The position numbers and the translations under genes were made by a program. Under the pieces are notes generated by a model, which was given only the letters and a program-made list of their open reading frames with translations, was not told where the DNA came from and did no database searches. Shown here piece by piece: positions 1 to 6,087 of a stretch of 6,135 bases of DNA (position 1 is its first letter; every line of letters starts with the position of its first letter). Location: contig CAJTMS010000076.1 in NCBI GenBank assembly GCA_910577155.1, positions 1-6,135 on the forward strand, written 5' to 3'. Source of the stretch: an uncultured Mailhella sp. (GTDB lineage: Bacteria; Desulfobacterota; Desulfovibrionia; Desulfovibrionales; Desulfovibrionaceae).

Positions 1-60
1 CCATAAAAAAGAAAATTTTATAATTATCTTTTGTAGTTATAAAATCAACCTGATATTAAA

Positions 61-160
61 ACGAAGCAATTTTTTTAAGCTTGGTGCGTCGCTTTGTTCT
101 CATAATGACGGTACAGAGAAGAAAAACTCGTAATGGCGGAGAGTAAGAGCAATAACGAAA
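61..160. repeat. possible decayed intergenic palindromic repeat (CGTCATTGCGAG-type)
   Basis: The segment ACGAAGCAAT (61-70), then GCGTCGCTTTGTTCTC (86-101) running into AATGACG (104-110), resembles the two arms of a widespread bacterial intergenic palindrome. As I recall it, one arm of that repeat reads CGTCATTGCGAG followed by GCGAAGCGACGAAGCAAT. A second, opposite-orientation and more degraded match is CGTAATGGCGGAGAGTAAG (129-147) followed by AGCAAT (148-153). The resemblance is from memory and by eye, with several mismatches and at least one indel. It could be chance in AT-rich sequence. Confidence 0.35.
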
Positions 161-202
161 AAAAACAGCGTAGTTATACATTATTGAGGTGTGGGCGAAG
201 TA

Positions 203-234
203 AGCTGTTTAATCCTACTATTAAAGGAACAGCT
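203..234. repeat. inverted repeat, possible hairpin
   Basis: AGCTGTT at 203-209 is the exact reverse complement of AACAGCT at 228-234. Inside the loop, TAAT (210-213) can pair with ATTA (220-223), giving a 7-bp stem, a 4-nt bulge on one side, a 4-bp stem and a 6-nt loop. No T-run follows on either strand, so it does not look like an intrinsic terminator. Its role is unknown; it may be an RNA structure or part of the neighbouring degraded repeat. Confidence 0.4.
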
Positions 235-288
235 CCGGATAGTGTTTGTTAAGACTGTTTTTTAACTTAAAAGTTTTTGTAAAGGGGG

Positions 289-327
289 GCAGGGGAAGAA
301 ACTTTTTTGTAAAAATTTTGCCCCTGC
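289..327 (-). terminator. inverted repeat after the operon, weak terminator candidate
   Basis: GCAGGGG at 289-295 and CCCCTGC at 321-327 form a perfect GC-rich 7-bp stem in an otherwise AT-rich region. The stem begins 14 nt beyond the stop codon of the last operon gene, which is the expected place for a transcript 3' end. The 25-nt loop is long but rich in T and A runs that could pair internally. After the stem on the minus strand the RNA continues C-rich, then UUUAC and A-runs, not a clean U-tract. It is therefore not a canonical Rho-independent terminator and may instead protect a 3' end. Confidence 0.35.
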
Positions 328-341
328 ATAAAATAGTTTTT

Positions 342-953
342 TTAGTCTATTTTGCTGGCAGCAATGGTTTTTCCTATGCCAAATGCCTTGGCTTTAAATT
401 CTCCCAGTCCCCAGTATTCACGGAGCATGGGAATATAGGCAAGCACATCCAAGTCTTTTGGGTTGGGCAGTCCCTCGGCATTGAGTGCTGACTCACGGAT
501 TTTTACATCCATAATTTCACCGATATAAAGGGTATGTGTTCCCACATCACAGCTTTTCATGAGTGTGAGTTCAATAACCACAGGGCATTCCTGCACATAG
601 GGGGCATCCACGTGTTCGGCAGGAACCGGAGTTAATTTTGTCCTGTCAAACTTATTTCCCTGTGCAGCGGAAAAAATACCGCAATAATCTACTTCCGGCA
701 AAATTTTGGAGTCCGGAATACTGAGGGTAAAAGCCTTGTATTTTAAAATAGCTTTATGGGTTTGTCTGCTTCCCCTAACAGCAACGGTAATTGCAGGCGG
801 TTGGGCTGAGCAGGGGCAGCCCCATGCGGCGGTCATAATGTTGGGTACTTTTTTACCGTTTGCATCGGTATGATACGAACCAACCAAAAAAATGGGACAG
901 GGAAGAACAAAATTTTGCGGACCGATAGATTTTAATATATTAGTTTGTGGCAT
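342..953 (-). CDS. flavin reductase family protein, flavoredoxin-like
   Basis: A 203-residue protein of the flavin reductase-like, FMN-binding split-barrel family, closest in style to Desulfovibrio flavoredoxin. Such proteins bind FMN and carry out NAD(P)H-linked or electron-transfer reduction in the cytoplasm; the partner here is not evident. Family signatures are PCPIFLVGS (residues 18-26), NIMTAAWGCPCSAQPP (38-53), the SRQTHKAI segment (62-69) and VDYCGIFSAAQGNKFDR (88-104), then GTHTLYIGEI (138-147) near the C-terminal barrel strands. I chose the ATG at 951-953 because CGGAG (961-965 on the complement) sits 7 nt upstream and homology begins there. An in-frame ATG 28 codons upstream (1037) would add a basic stretch with no family resemblance. 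The start codon and its RBS lie within the end of the upstream lytic transglycosylase gene (14-nt overlap), suggesting coupled translation. Family assignment is confident; specific substrate is not. Confidence 0.9.
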   Translation of the reverse strand: MPQTNILKSIGPQNFVLPCPIFLVGSYHTDANGKKVPNIMTAAWGCPCSAQPPAITVAVRGSRQTHKAILKYKAFTLSIPDSKILPEVDYCGIFSAAQGNKFDRTKLTPVPAEHVDAPYVQECPVVIELTLMKSCDVGTHTLYIGEIMDVKIRESALNAEGLPNPKDLDVLAYIPMLREYWGLGEFKAKAFGIGKTIAASKID

Positions 954-1983
954 TATTTTTCTCCGTATTTTCTTGGGACACAGTAAGACTGCTTTTCTCT
1001 TTTTCCGGAAGACTTGTTTGTTTTGACAGCTTTGCAAGGGCTAAAATAGTATGGGCATAGGCAGTAGAATGGTTATAGCGTTTGATAACTTTCACTTGCT
1101 TGTTAAAGTCGATATTTTTTTGTTTCCAGCCTTGGGCATGCAAAAATTTTGCAACGCTCAAAATTGCGTCAGCAGGTTCAAAAACATCAATTTTTCCGTC
1201 TTTGTTCCCGTCTATTCCGTAGAGGGGAATATTGCTTGGCATAAACTGCCCGTAGCCGATTGCACCATAAATCGAAGAGGGAACAGTGTTAATATCAATC
1301 TTGTTTTTTATGGCGTAGTTGAGCAATGCTTTGAGCTCATTGTATGCCCAGTCAGCTTTGATTTTGATTTTTTCCTGCAAATAGTCTTTTTGCTTTTGGG
1401 TAAGATTGAGCTTTGCCGTATAGTTGGGAAGCATGGCTAAATCAGTTGAAATACTCATGCTGGCGAGCATGGGCAGAGGATTGAATTTTCCTAAAAATTT
1501 TCCGTGCCATGTTTCAACATAGATTAACGCAGAAATCACTTCCCTCGGTACAGCATATTTTTTTTCTGCCAAAGCAAAATATTCTTCATTTTCTTTGAGA
1601 AAATTGAGGCATTTGACTGCATTTGCGTCTGTTACATAACCGTCATACCAAGGATAAGGAATACCCAGTTTATTGGTTTTGGGTTTTTCTTTGCCTTTCT
1701 CTTTTACCGGTTTCTTTTTGGGGACAAAACTTGCGGTATACAGTTCTTTTACTTTATTTCCCATAGGTTTTTGGGAAAAACCGTTTTCCAGTTGGACAAA
1801 GTATTTATCCAGTTGCTTTTGAGAAAACCCGTCTTTTAAAAGGCGTTTGTAGAGGCTGTCCCATACGGGATCATGCCAAGGGGTTTTGCTTATGCCTGCA
1901 TTATTTGGGCTTGCCTCAGAAAAGCAAGGAAAACAGCCGACAGAAAGGATAAGGCACAGCAGAATTAAAACTATACGTTTCAT
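940..1983 (-). CDS. lytic murein transglycosylase, GH103 (MltB-like)
   Basis: A 347-residue exported enzyme that cleaves peptidoglycan glycan strands to 1,6-anhydro-muropeptides, by family. Residues 1-25 are a signal peptide. LSVGC (13-17) fits a loose lipobox with Cys17, while SEA (23-25) offers an alternative signal peptidase I site, so lipoprotein versus periplasmic is unresolved. A Lys/Pro-rich linker spans about 89-105. The SLT_2 catalytic domain follows: ALIYVETWHG (152-161) carries the presumed catalytic Glu157, and GAIGYGQFMPS (240-250) is the hallmark substrate-cleft motif. DGNKDGKIDVFE (258-269) is a textbook 12-residue EF-hand loop, as in E. coli Slt35/MltB, and YNHSTAYA (303-310) is the typical C-terminal motif. 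The tail after 320 is polar. No Shine-Dalgarno is visible before the ATG; it starts 14 nt after the regulator's stop, so translational coupling is likely. Confidence 0.93.
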   Translation of the reverse strand: MKRIVLILLCLILSVGCFPCFSEASPNNAGISKTPWHDPVWDSLYKRLLKDGFSQKQLDKYFVQLENGFSQKPMGNKVKELYTASFVPKKKPVKEKGKEKPKTNKLGIPYPWYDGYVTDANAVKCLNFLKENEEYFALAEKKYAVPREVISALIYVETWHGKFLGKFNPLPMLASMSISTDLAMLPNYTAKLNLTQKQKDYLQEKIKIKADWAYNELKALLNYAIKNKIDINTVPSSIYGAIGYGQFMPSNIPLYGIDGNKDGKIDVFEPADAILSVAKFLHAQGWKQKNIDFNKQVKVIKRYNHSTAYAHTILALAKLSKQTSLPEKEKSSLTVSQENTEKNNATN

Positions 1984-1997
1984 AGGAGTAAACGGAA

Positions 1998-2672
1998 TTA
2001 AAATTTATGCAGGACCCAGGAAACTTTACCGAAAAGTTTTTCCTGTAAGCTTTCAAAACTAATAGTGTTTTGAGGAAGATGAGGATTTTCAAAACAAAGC
2101 GTATAGGAATTTTCTGCAATGTTATGAAAAATTCTTCTAAAAATTATTCCTTCCTGCGGCAAGTAAAGAGCATAAATTTCTCCTGATATGACAGGGAGTT
2201 TTTCCTCTTTAGCTTTTGCCGCAACACCTACTAAGGAAAGGCGGGGAAGACTTGGTTCCATGCCGTTGCTGCTGTAATTAAAAACATGGGTGCTGCATTT
2301 ACCGAGGCTTTTGGGAAGAGCTACTTCGTCAATAGTTTTGAAAACATACTCATCTGCTGTTTTTTCACAGAATGTTTCATAAATTTTTGCAAGAAAACCG
2401 CGAGAGATATCTTCCAGCATGACGCGGGTATGCTCTCCATTAATGTTGGAAATGCCTTGCAAATACATCGGTTCTTTTTTATCCCTGAGCCAGTCGGGAT
2501 TGACCCCGAATTTGTCATACAATTTAATCAGCCAGTCAGAAGGAATGGATTGTCTTCTTTTTGCATCGGAAATGCTTGATTGGCTGATTTCTAAAATGCT
2601 TGCCAGTTCCATTTGGGTTTGGCAATTTGCTGCAAATAAAATGCGTTTATATATTTCATCAAAAGTTCCCAT
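1998..2672 (-). CDS. CI/S24-like HTH transcriptional regulator with degenerate peptidase site
   Basis: A 224-residue protein with the two-part layout of phage CI/LexA-type repressors. Residues 5-65 form an HTH domain of the phage CI repressor kind: TQMELASILEISQSSISDAK (19-38) holds the HTH, and FGVNPDWL (55-62) is the usual end of this domain. Residues about 128-222 match the S24 C-terminal domain: SSNGMEPSL (134-142), GEIYALYL (164-171), EGIIFRRI (174-181), ENPHLP (195-200) and GKVSWVLHKF (215-224). In active S24 proteins the first motif is G-D/N-S-M with Ser as nucleophile; here Gly137 occupies that place. The Lys of the VKRL-type motif is Arg179. Self-cleavage is therefore improbable, and the domain may serve for dimerisation or ligand sensing. 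The RBS CGGAG (2679-2683, complement) directly abuts the hflC stop codon. Target genes are unknown; autoregulation of the operon is possible but unproven. Confidence 0.85.
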   Translation of the reverse strand: MGTFDEIYKRILFAANCQTQMELASILEISQSSISDAKRRQSIPSDWLIKLYDKFGVNPDWLRDKKEPMYLQGISNINGEHTRVMLEDISRGFLAKIYETFCEKTADEYVFKTIDEVALPKSLGKCSTHVFNYSSNGMEPSLPRLSLVGVAAKAKEEKLPVISGEIYALYLPQEGIIFRRIFHNIAENSYTLCFENPHLPQNTISFESLQEKLFGKVSWVLHKF

Positions 2673-2683
2673 ATGTTTCTCCG

Positions 2684-3532
2684 TTATTTTATGGAATTAA
2701 AAAGTGGATTATCAGGTGTAACAACAATTTTTGTATTTGTTTCAAAAGATGTTTTCATAGCTTCAAGACTGCGCTGAAATTCAAAAAATTCCGGGGATTT
2801 TCCATACGCCTCTGCAAAAATCTTTGCGGCTGCGGCATCACCTTCACCTTGAAGAATTTGTGCTTTTTTCTTGGCTTCTGCCAAAATAACAGCACGTTCC
2901 TTATCAGCGGTGGAGCGGACTTTGGTTGCTTCTTCGGTTCCCTCTGAGCGGTATTGACGAGCCTGACGTTCGCGTTCTGCTCTCATTCTGTCATAAATAG
3001 CCCGTTGGTTTTCAGGTGGAAGGTCGGTGCGTTTTATACGCGCATCTACAACTTCAATGCCAAATTCCTTCATTTGTTTGGACGCCTGTTCGGTTACGGA
3101 ATCCATAATATTGGTTCTTTCGCTTGCAACAACTTCCGTCAGCGTACAGCGCCCGATATGTGCACGCATCTGGGAATACACAACAGCATCAAGTCTGGTT
3201 TGTGCATTGGGAATAGTGCGGACGGTACGGTAAAATTGCAGAGGATTGATAATATGCCAGCGGGCATAGTTATCAAGCACAATGGTTTTCAAATCACTTG
3301 TCAGTGCTTCAGCAGGTTTTGCGTCATAGTCTAAAATACGGGCATCAAAGCGGACAACACTGTCGATAAAGGGTACTTTAAAATGCAAACCTGCCTTATA
3401 GACTTGGTCTTTTGGTTCTCCCAGTCTTAAAATAATGGCTTGTTCTGTCTGGTGAATAACAAAAAGCGATTGAGAACCAATACCAAAGATAATGATAAGG
3501 AAAACGAGCAAAGCGGGGAGTTTCGTATTCAT
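2684..3532 (-). CDS. hflC: HflC, SPFH-domain subunit of the HflKC complex
   Basis: A 282-residue inner-membrane protein of the stomatin/prohibitin/flotillin/HflKC superfamily. In E. coli, HflC pairs with HflK to form a large periplasm-facing cage that surrounds and modulates the FtsH protease. Residues 5-24 are one hydrophobic N-terminal membrane anchor (signal anchor). The SPFH domain follows, with EQAIILRLGEP (30-40), AGLHFKVPFIDSV (47-59) and DARILDYD (63-70). The Ala/Glu/Lys/Arg-rich segment about 180-243, with ERERQARQYRSEGTEEATK and EGDAAAAKIFAEAY, is the extended coiled-coil arm typical of HflC. Length is slightly shorter than the roughly 330 residues of E. coli HflC. The ATG shares its A with the TAA stop of hflK (TAATG), and AGAGGTG (3540-3546, complement) lies 7 nt upstream, so it is co-translated with hflK. 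No ftsH is in the window. Confidence 0.95.
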   Translation of the reverse strand: MNTKLPALLVFLIIIFGIGSQSLFVIHQTEQAIILRLGEPKDQVYKAGLHFKVPFIDSVVRFDARILDYDAKPAEALTSDLKTIVLDNYARWHIINPLQFYRTVRTIPNAQTRLDAVVYSQMRAHIGRCTLTEVVASERTNIMDSVTEQASKQMKEFGIEVVDARIKRTDLPPENQRAIYDRMRAERERQARQYRSEGTEEATKVRSTADKERAVILAEAKKKAQILQGEGDAAAAKIFAEAYGKSPEFFEFQRSLEAMKTSFETNTKIVVTPDNPLFNSIK

Positions 3533-4830
3533 TAGCGTACACCTCTTGTATTTTGGCTCATAGGGCTTGCCGTTTGCGCAGAAGAGGAAGAAAGCTGATT
3601 TTCTTCTTCCACAGGGTTTACGAGCGCCTTTTGTAAGGTTGAAGGGGTATTTCCCATGGGAATAAGAGGCATAATTTGATTGGTGCCCTTATCGGGTAAA
3701 ATCATTTTCTCCAGTTCCGGATTACTGAGCATTTTTTCCAGACTTTCAAAAAGCAAACGTTTTTTGGTTATATCCTGAGCTTTTTCATATTCGGCAAGCA
3801 CAGAAAGGAAACGGGCAGTTTCCCCTTCGGCATGGGCAATACGGGTTTGTTTATAAGCTTCTGCCGTATTGACTATTTCTGCTGCGGTACCTTGAGCTTT
3901 TGGCAGAATATCCTGTCTGTAGGCTTCTGCCATATTGATAAGACGCTGCTTATCTTCCCGTGCACTGGCAACATCTTTAAATGCTTCCTGTACATCTTTT
4001 GGCGGCTGGACATCCTGCATCTGAACGGCAACAACCTGAACGCCAACCTGATAACGGTCTAAAATGTTTTGCAAAAGTCCAGTCACTTTATTTTGAATAT
4101 CCACACGACCGCCGGTCAGCGCAGAATCTAAGGTTGTTCTGCCGATGACTTCTCTCATGGCTGCTTCTGCAGCTTTTTTGACAACGGCATCAGGCTGTGT
4201 GACATTGAATAAATAGTCAAAGGCTCCGTCCGGTTTAATGTTATATTGGATATTAAATTGAATATTGACAATATTTTCATCGCCGGTCAGCATGGAACCT
4301 TCATCGTCAACAGCTTGGTTTCTTCCCTGCTGGAAATTGCCGGAGTTTTGCGTTGAGCGAAAACCTACTTCTGCCTGACGCACTCTGGAGACATTAGGAA
4401 GAACAACAGTTTCAATAGGATAAGGAATATGATAATGAAGTCCGGCATCTTCCGTTCTGGTATAGGCGCCAAAACGCAGCACAACGCCTGCTTCATCAGG
4501 TTTTACAATAAAAATCCCTGAGCCAAGCCAAATAAGAATGAGCAAAAGGACAATCCATTTTATTCCAGATCCTTGTGCTTTGAATTTTATAAAATTATTT
4601 GGCTGTCTTTGTTTATTGTTATTGCCGTTATTTCCGTTATTATTATCCCCGTTATTTCCGTTATTTTGAGGTTTATTTTTTTTGAAAAATTCCTCAAAAG
4701 CTTTTTTTTCGTTTTCAACGCTAAAGCCAAAATCTTCATCAGGGTCGGGGGTGTTTTGCGGTTTCTTCCCAAAATCCCAACCATGCTGCTGCTTTCTTTT
4801 TTCCTGTAATTTATCCCAATCCCAATTCAT
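3532..4830 (-). CDS. hflK: HflK, SPFH-domain subunit of the HflKC complex
   Basis: A 432-residue inner-membrane SPFH protein, partner of HflC in the FtsH-modulating complex. It is the first gene of the operon. The cytoplasmic N-terminus (1-88) starts MNWDWDKLQEKR, as is typical of HflK, and contains an Asn/Gly-rich low-complexity stretch (56-79). Residues 92-109 are the single membrane segment. The SPFH domain follows with KPDEAGVVLRFGAY (110-123), AGLHYHIPYPIE (129-140), and VNIQFNIQYNIK (188-199), then the REVIGRTTLDSAL region (226-238). Residues about 285-365 form the Ala/Glu/Lys-rich helical arm, including AEAYRQDILPKAQGTAAEI and HAEGETARF. The C-terminal tail (390-432) is polar and Ser/Gln/Asn-rich. 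The start lacks a strong Shine-Dalgarno; two direct copies of CTGAT occur immediately upstream (CTGATACTGAT). The ATG is chosen because the N-terminal motif begins exactly there. Expression is probably from the promoter at 4928-4955. Confidence 0.95.
   Translation of the reverse strand: MNWDWDKLQEKRKQQHGWDFGKKPQNTPDPDEDFGFSVENEKKAFEEFFKKNKPQNNGNNGDNNNGNNGNNNKQRQPNNFIKFKAQGSGIKWIVLLLILIWLGSGIFIVKPDEAGVVLRFGAYTRTEDAGLHYHIPYPIETVVLPNVSRVRQAEVGFRSTQNSGNFQQGRNQAVDDEGSMLTGDENIVNIQFNIQYNIKPDGAFDYLFNVTQPDAVVKKAAEAAMREVIGRTTLDSALTGGRVDIQNKVTGLLQNILDRYQVGVQVVAVQMQDVQPPKDVQEAFKDVASAREDKQRLINMAEAYRQDILPKAQGTAAEIVNTAEAYKQTRIAHAEGETARFLSVLAEYEKAQDITKKRLLFESLEKMLSNPELEKMILPDKGTNQIMPLIPMGNTPSTLQKALVNPVEEENQLSSSSAQTASPMSQNTRGVR
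4594..4666 (-). repeat. Asn-Asn-Gly minisatellite within hflK
   Basis: Four copies of a 9-nt unit CCGTTATTT (one copy 8 nt), at 4625-4633, 4634-4641, 4649-4657 and 4658-4666 on the plus strand, encode repeated Asn-Asn-Gly in the cytoplasmic N-terminal linker of HflK. The unit length is a multiple of three, so gain or loss of whole units would keep the frame. The region also includes more Asn codons extending to about 4594. Confidence 0.75.
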
Positions 4831-4857
4831 ATCAGTATCAGTGGCAAAGCCGGTTAA

Positions 4858-4896
4858 ATGTTAATAAAAAACTTATTTCGCTGGTATTCTTAACAT
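4858..4896. promoter_or_regulatory. dyad ATGTTAA-N25-TTAACAT in the hflK leader, possible operator
   Basis: ATGTTAA (4858-4864) and TTAACAT (4890-4896) are exact reverse complements. Their centres are 32 bp apart, about three helical turns. On the minus strand, TTAACAT is immediately followed by TTAACC, adding a near-direct repeat. It lies downstream of the predicted hflK promoter, where a repressor could block transcription. Alternatively it could be an RNA stem, or chance in AT-rich DNA. Confidence 0.3.
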
Positions 4897-4927
4897 ATTT
4901 CAACGCAAAAAGCCAGCCTTTTATAAG

Positions 4928-4955
4928 AGAATAAAAAGCTATATTTTTTTGTCAA
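4928..4955 (-). promoter_or_regulatory. sigma70-type promoter for the hflK operon
   Basis: On the minus strand, a perfect -35 box TTGACA (4955-4950) is followed after 16 nt by TATTCT (4933-4928), matching the -10 consensus at four of six positions. The expected start would be near 4921, leaving a leader of about 90 nt before the hflK ATG. The A/T-rich sequence around it supports promoter function. This is a sequence match only. Confidence 0.6.
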
Positions 4956-4962
4956 GATTGTT

Positions 4963-4968
4963 TATACT
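4963..4968 (+). promoter_or_regulatory. candidate -10 box for the glycosyltransferase gene
   Basis: TATACT matches five of six positions of the -10 consensus and lies 26 nt before the ATG at 4995. No acceptable -35 box is present at normal spacing: TTGTCA at 4949-4954 is only 8 nt upstream. The assignment is weak, and the true promoter may be elsewhere in the divergent region. Confidence 0.3.
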
Positions 4969-4994
4969 AAAAAAAAGTTGCGGAGATAAAAAGT

Positions 4995-5999
4995 ATGGAT
5001 ATCCAAAACGTTGGTGCAATTATTTTAACCCACAGTGATATTGAAAAAACGCTTGTCTGCCTGAAAGCCGTGCATGAGCAGACAGAAGTGCCGTACCGCA
5101 TTGTTGTGTGTGACAATGGCTCCGGCAATGAATTTGCTGATGAACTCTATGAAAAATGGATAAAAATAGCAAAAGAGCATTGCTTAGATGAGCCTGTGGA
5201 AGTTTATGCCAATGACAGATCGGGCGCAAAGCTTGTTTTTCTGCGTTTGGAAGAAAATAAAGGCGTTGGCGGTGGTTTTAACGAAGCTCTGCGTTTTTTG
5301 CTGTATGATACGGAATGTCAGGCGTTTTGGGTTATGCATCATGATACCGAACCCAAAAATTATGCCCTTTCTGCCCTTTTGGAATATGTGCAAAATGAAA
5401 ATGCGGAAAAAATTGGTCTGGTTGGCACAACCCTTATTTATAAAGAAAGTGACTTGCAGGAATGTGCAGGCGGCGGAGTTTGGCGTAAATGGACAGGCAA
5501 GGCAAAAAGTCTGGACGGCGGGTATGATAAATTTTCCCATTCTGACCAGAAAGAGATTATGAAAAAGCTTGATTATGTCAATGGGGCGTCCTGTCTCATC
5601 ACAAGGGAACTTATTAATGCCATTGGGCTTTATGATGAGCAATTATTCATGTTTTACGAAGATGTCGAGTATGGGCTAAGGGCAAAAAAAGCCGGCTTTT
5701 CCCTTACGTGGGCGCCCGGGGCGAGGGTGTATCATCATGCCCCCCATGCTGAGCAATTAACGCCTGTTTTGAATTTTACCGAAGAGCCCGAATTGACCCC
5801 TGATGTGGATTATCTGTATATGCGAAACCGTTTTTACTTGCTCAGAAAAGAAAATGCTTTTGCGTATTTTTTAGGGATACTTTTTATTCCACTCTTACTT
5901 CTTTCCCGTAATTTTAAGGGGCAAAAAGGGCGATTAAAACTTATTATCAATGCAGTAATGGATGGTTTGAAGAAAAAAATGAATAAAATACATGGATAA
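4995..5999 (+). CDS. GT2 family glycosyltransferase, rhamnosyltransferase-like
   Basis: A 334-residue glycosyltransferase of family 2 (GT-A fold), of the type annotated as rhamnosyltransferase. It probably transfers a sugar from a nucleotide donor to a surface polysaccharide or lipid-linked acceptor at the cytoplasmic membrane face; donor and acceptor cannot be told. Signatures are GAIILTHSD (7-15), VVCDNGSGN (37-45), ENKGVGGGFNEAL (87-99), WVMHHDTEP (112-120) at the DXD position with Asp117, YVNGASCLITRE (194-205), and FYEDVEYGLRAKKAG (220-234) holding the presumed catalytic acidic pair, then YHHAP (246-250). A hydrophobic segment at about 288-304 with a basic tail suggests membrane association. 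The start is supported by CGGAG at 4981-4985, 9 nt before the ATG. It is transcribed divergently from hflK, with a probable terminator downstream, so it may be a single-gene unit. Confidence 0.9.
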   Translation: MDIQNVGAIILTHSDIEKTLVCLKAVHEQTEVPYRIVVCDNGSGNEFADELYEKWIKIAKEHCLDEPVEVYANDRSGAKLVFLRLEENKGVGGGFNEALRFLLYDTECQAFWVMHHDTEPKNYALSALLEYVQNENAEKIGLVGTTLIYKESDLQECAGGGVWRKWTGKAKSLDGGYDKFSHSDQKEIMKKLDYVNGASCLITRELINAIGLYDEQLFMFYEDVEYGLRAKKAGFSLTWAPGARVYHHAPHAEQLTPVLNFTEEPELTPDVDYLYMRNRFYLLRKENAFAYFLGILFIPLLLLSRNFKGQKGRLKLIINAVMDGLKKKMNKIHG

Positions 6000-6087
6000 A
6001 TTTTCTTTATAACGTAGAAATATGCTTATCTTATGAAAAGCTGCATTTAAAAAATTGAAAATAAAAGATTGATACGGAATAATACAG

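Larger units (their letters stand above)
1..341. other. gene-poor AT-rich intergenic region
   Basis: No convincing protein-coding gene or RNA gene is visible here. The stretch lies beyond the 3' end of the minus-strand operon. It contains a degenerate palindromic repeat-like segment (about 61-160), a perfect inverted repeat at 203-209/228-234 and another at 289-295/321-327, each listed separately. A 39-codon plus-strand reading frame at 133-252 exists but overlaps the repeat-like segment and lacks a good ribosome binding site, so it is not called as a gene. The remaining sequence is mostly A/T homopolymer-like runs. Confidence 0.6.

Noticed and set aside
133..252. 39-codon plus-strand reading frame (starts MAESKSNNEK) with polar, basic composition
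   Set aside because: It has no clear ribosome binding site or promoter, overlaps the repeat-like segment and the 203-234 inverted repeat, and resembles no family I recognise.
954..1037. 28-codon N-terminal extension of the flavin reductase from an upstream in-frame ATG
   Set aside because: The extension lies in the lytic transglycosylase C-terminal coding region, shows no family resemblance, and the ATG at 951-953 has a good RBS (CGGAG) at proper spacing.
2286..3334. Plus-strand reading frames of 65-126 codons opposite the regulator and hflC
   Set aside because: These are shadows of strongly supported minus-strand genes; their translations are Cys/Phe-rich with no domain signatures.
4902..4917. 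TGGC...TTGC on the minus strand as a sigma54 promoter for hflK
   Set aside because: The spacing between TGGC and TTGC is only 3 nt, whereas sigma54 sites need about 7 nt between these elements.
5184..5642. 152-codon minus-strand reading frame opposite the glycosyltransferase
   Set aside because: It is antisense to a well-supported GT2 gene with clear motifs, and its translation shows no recognisable domain.
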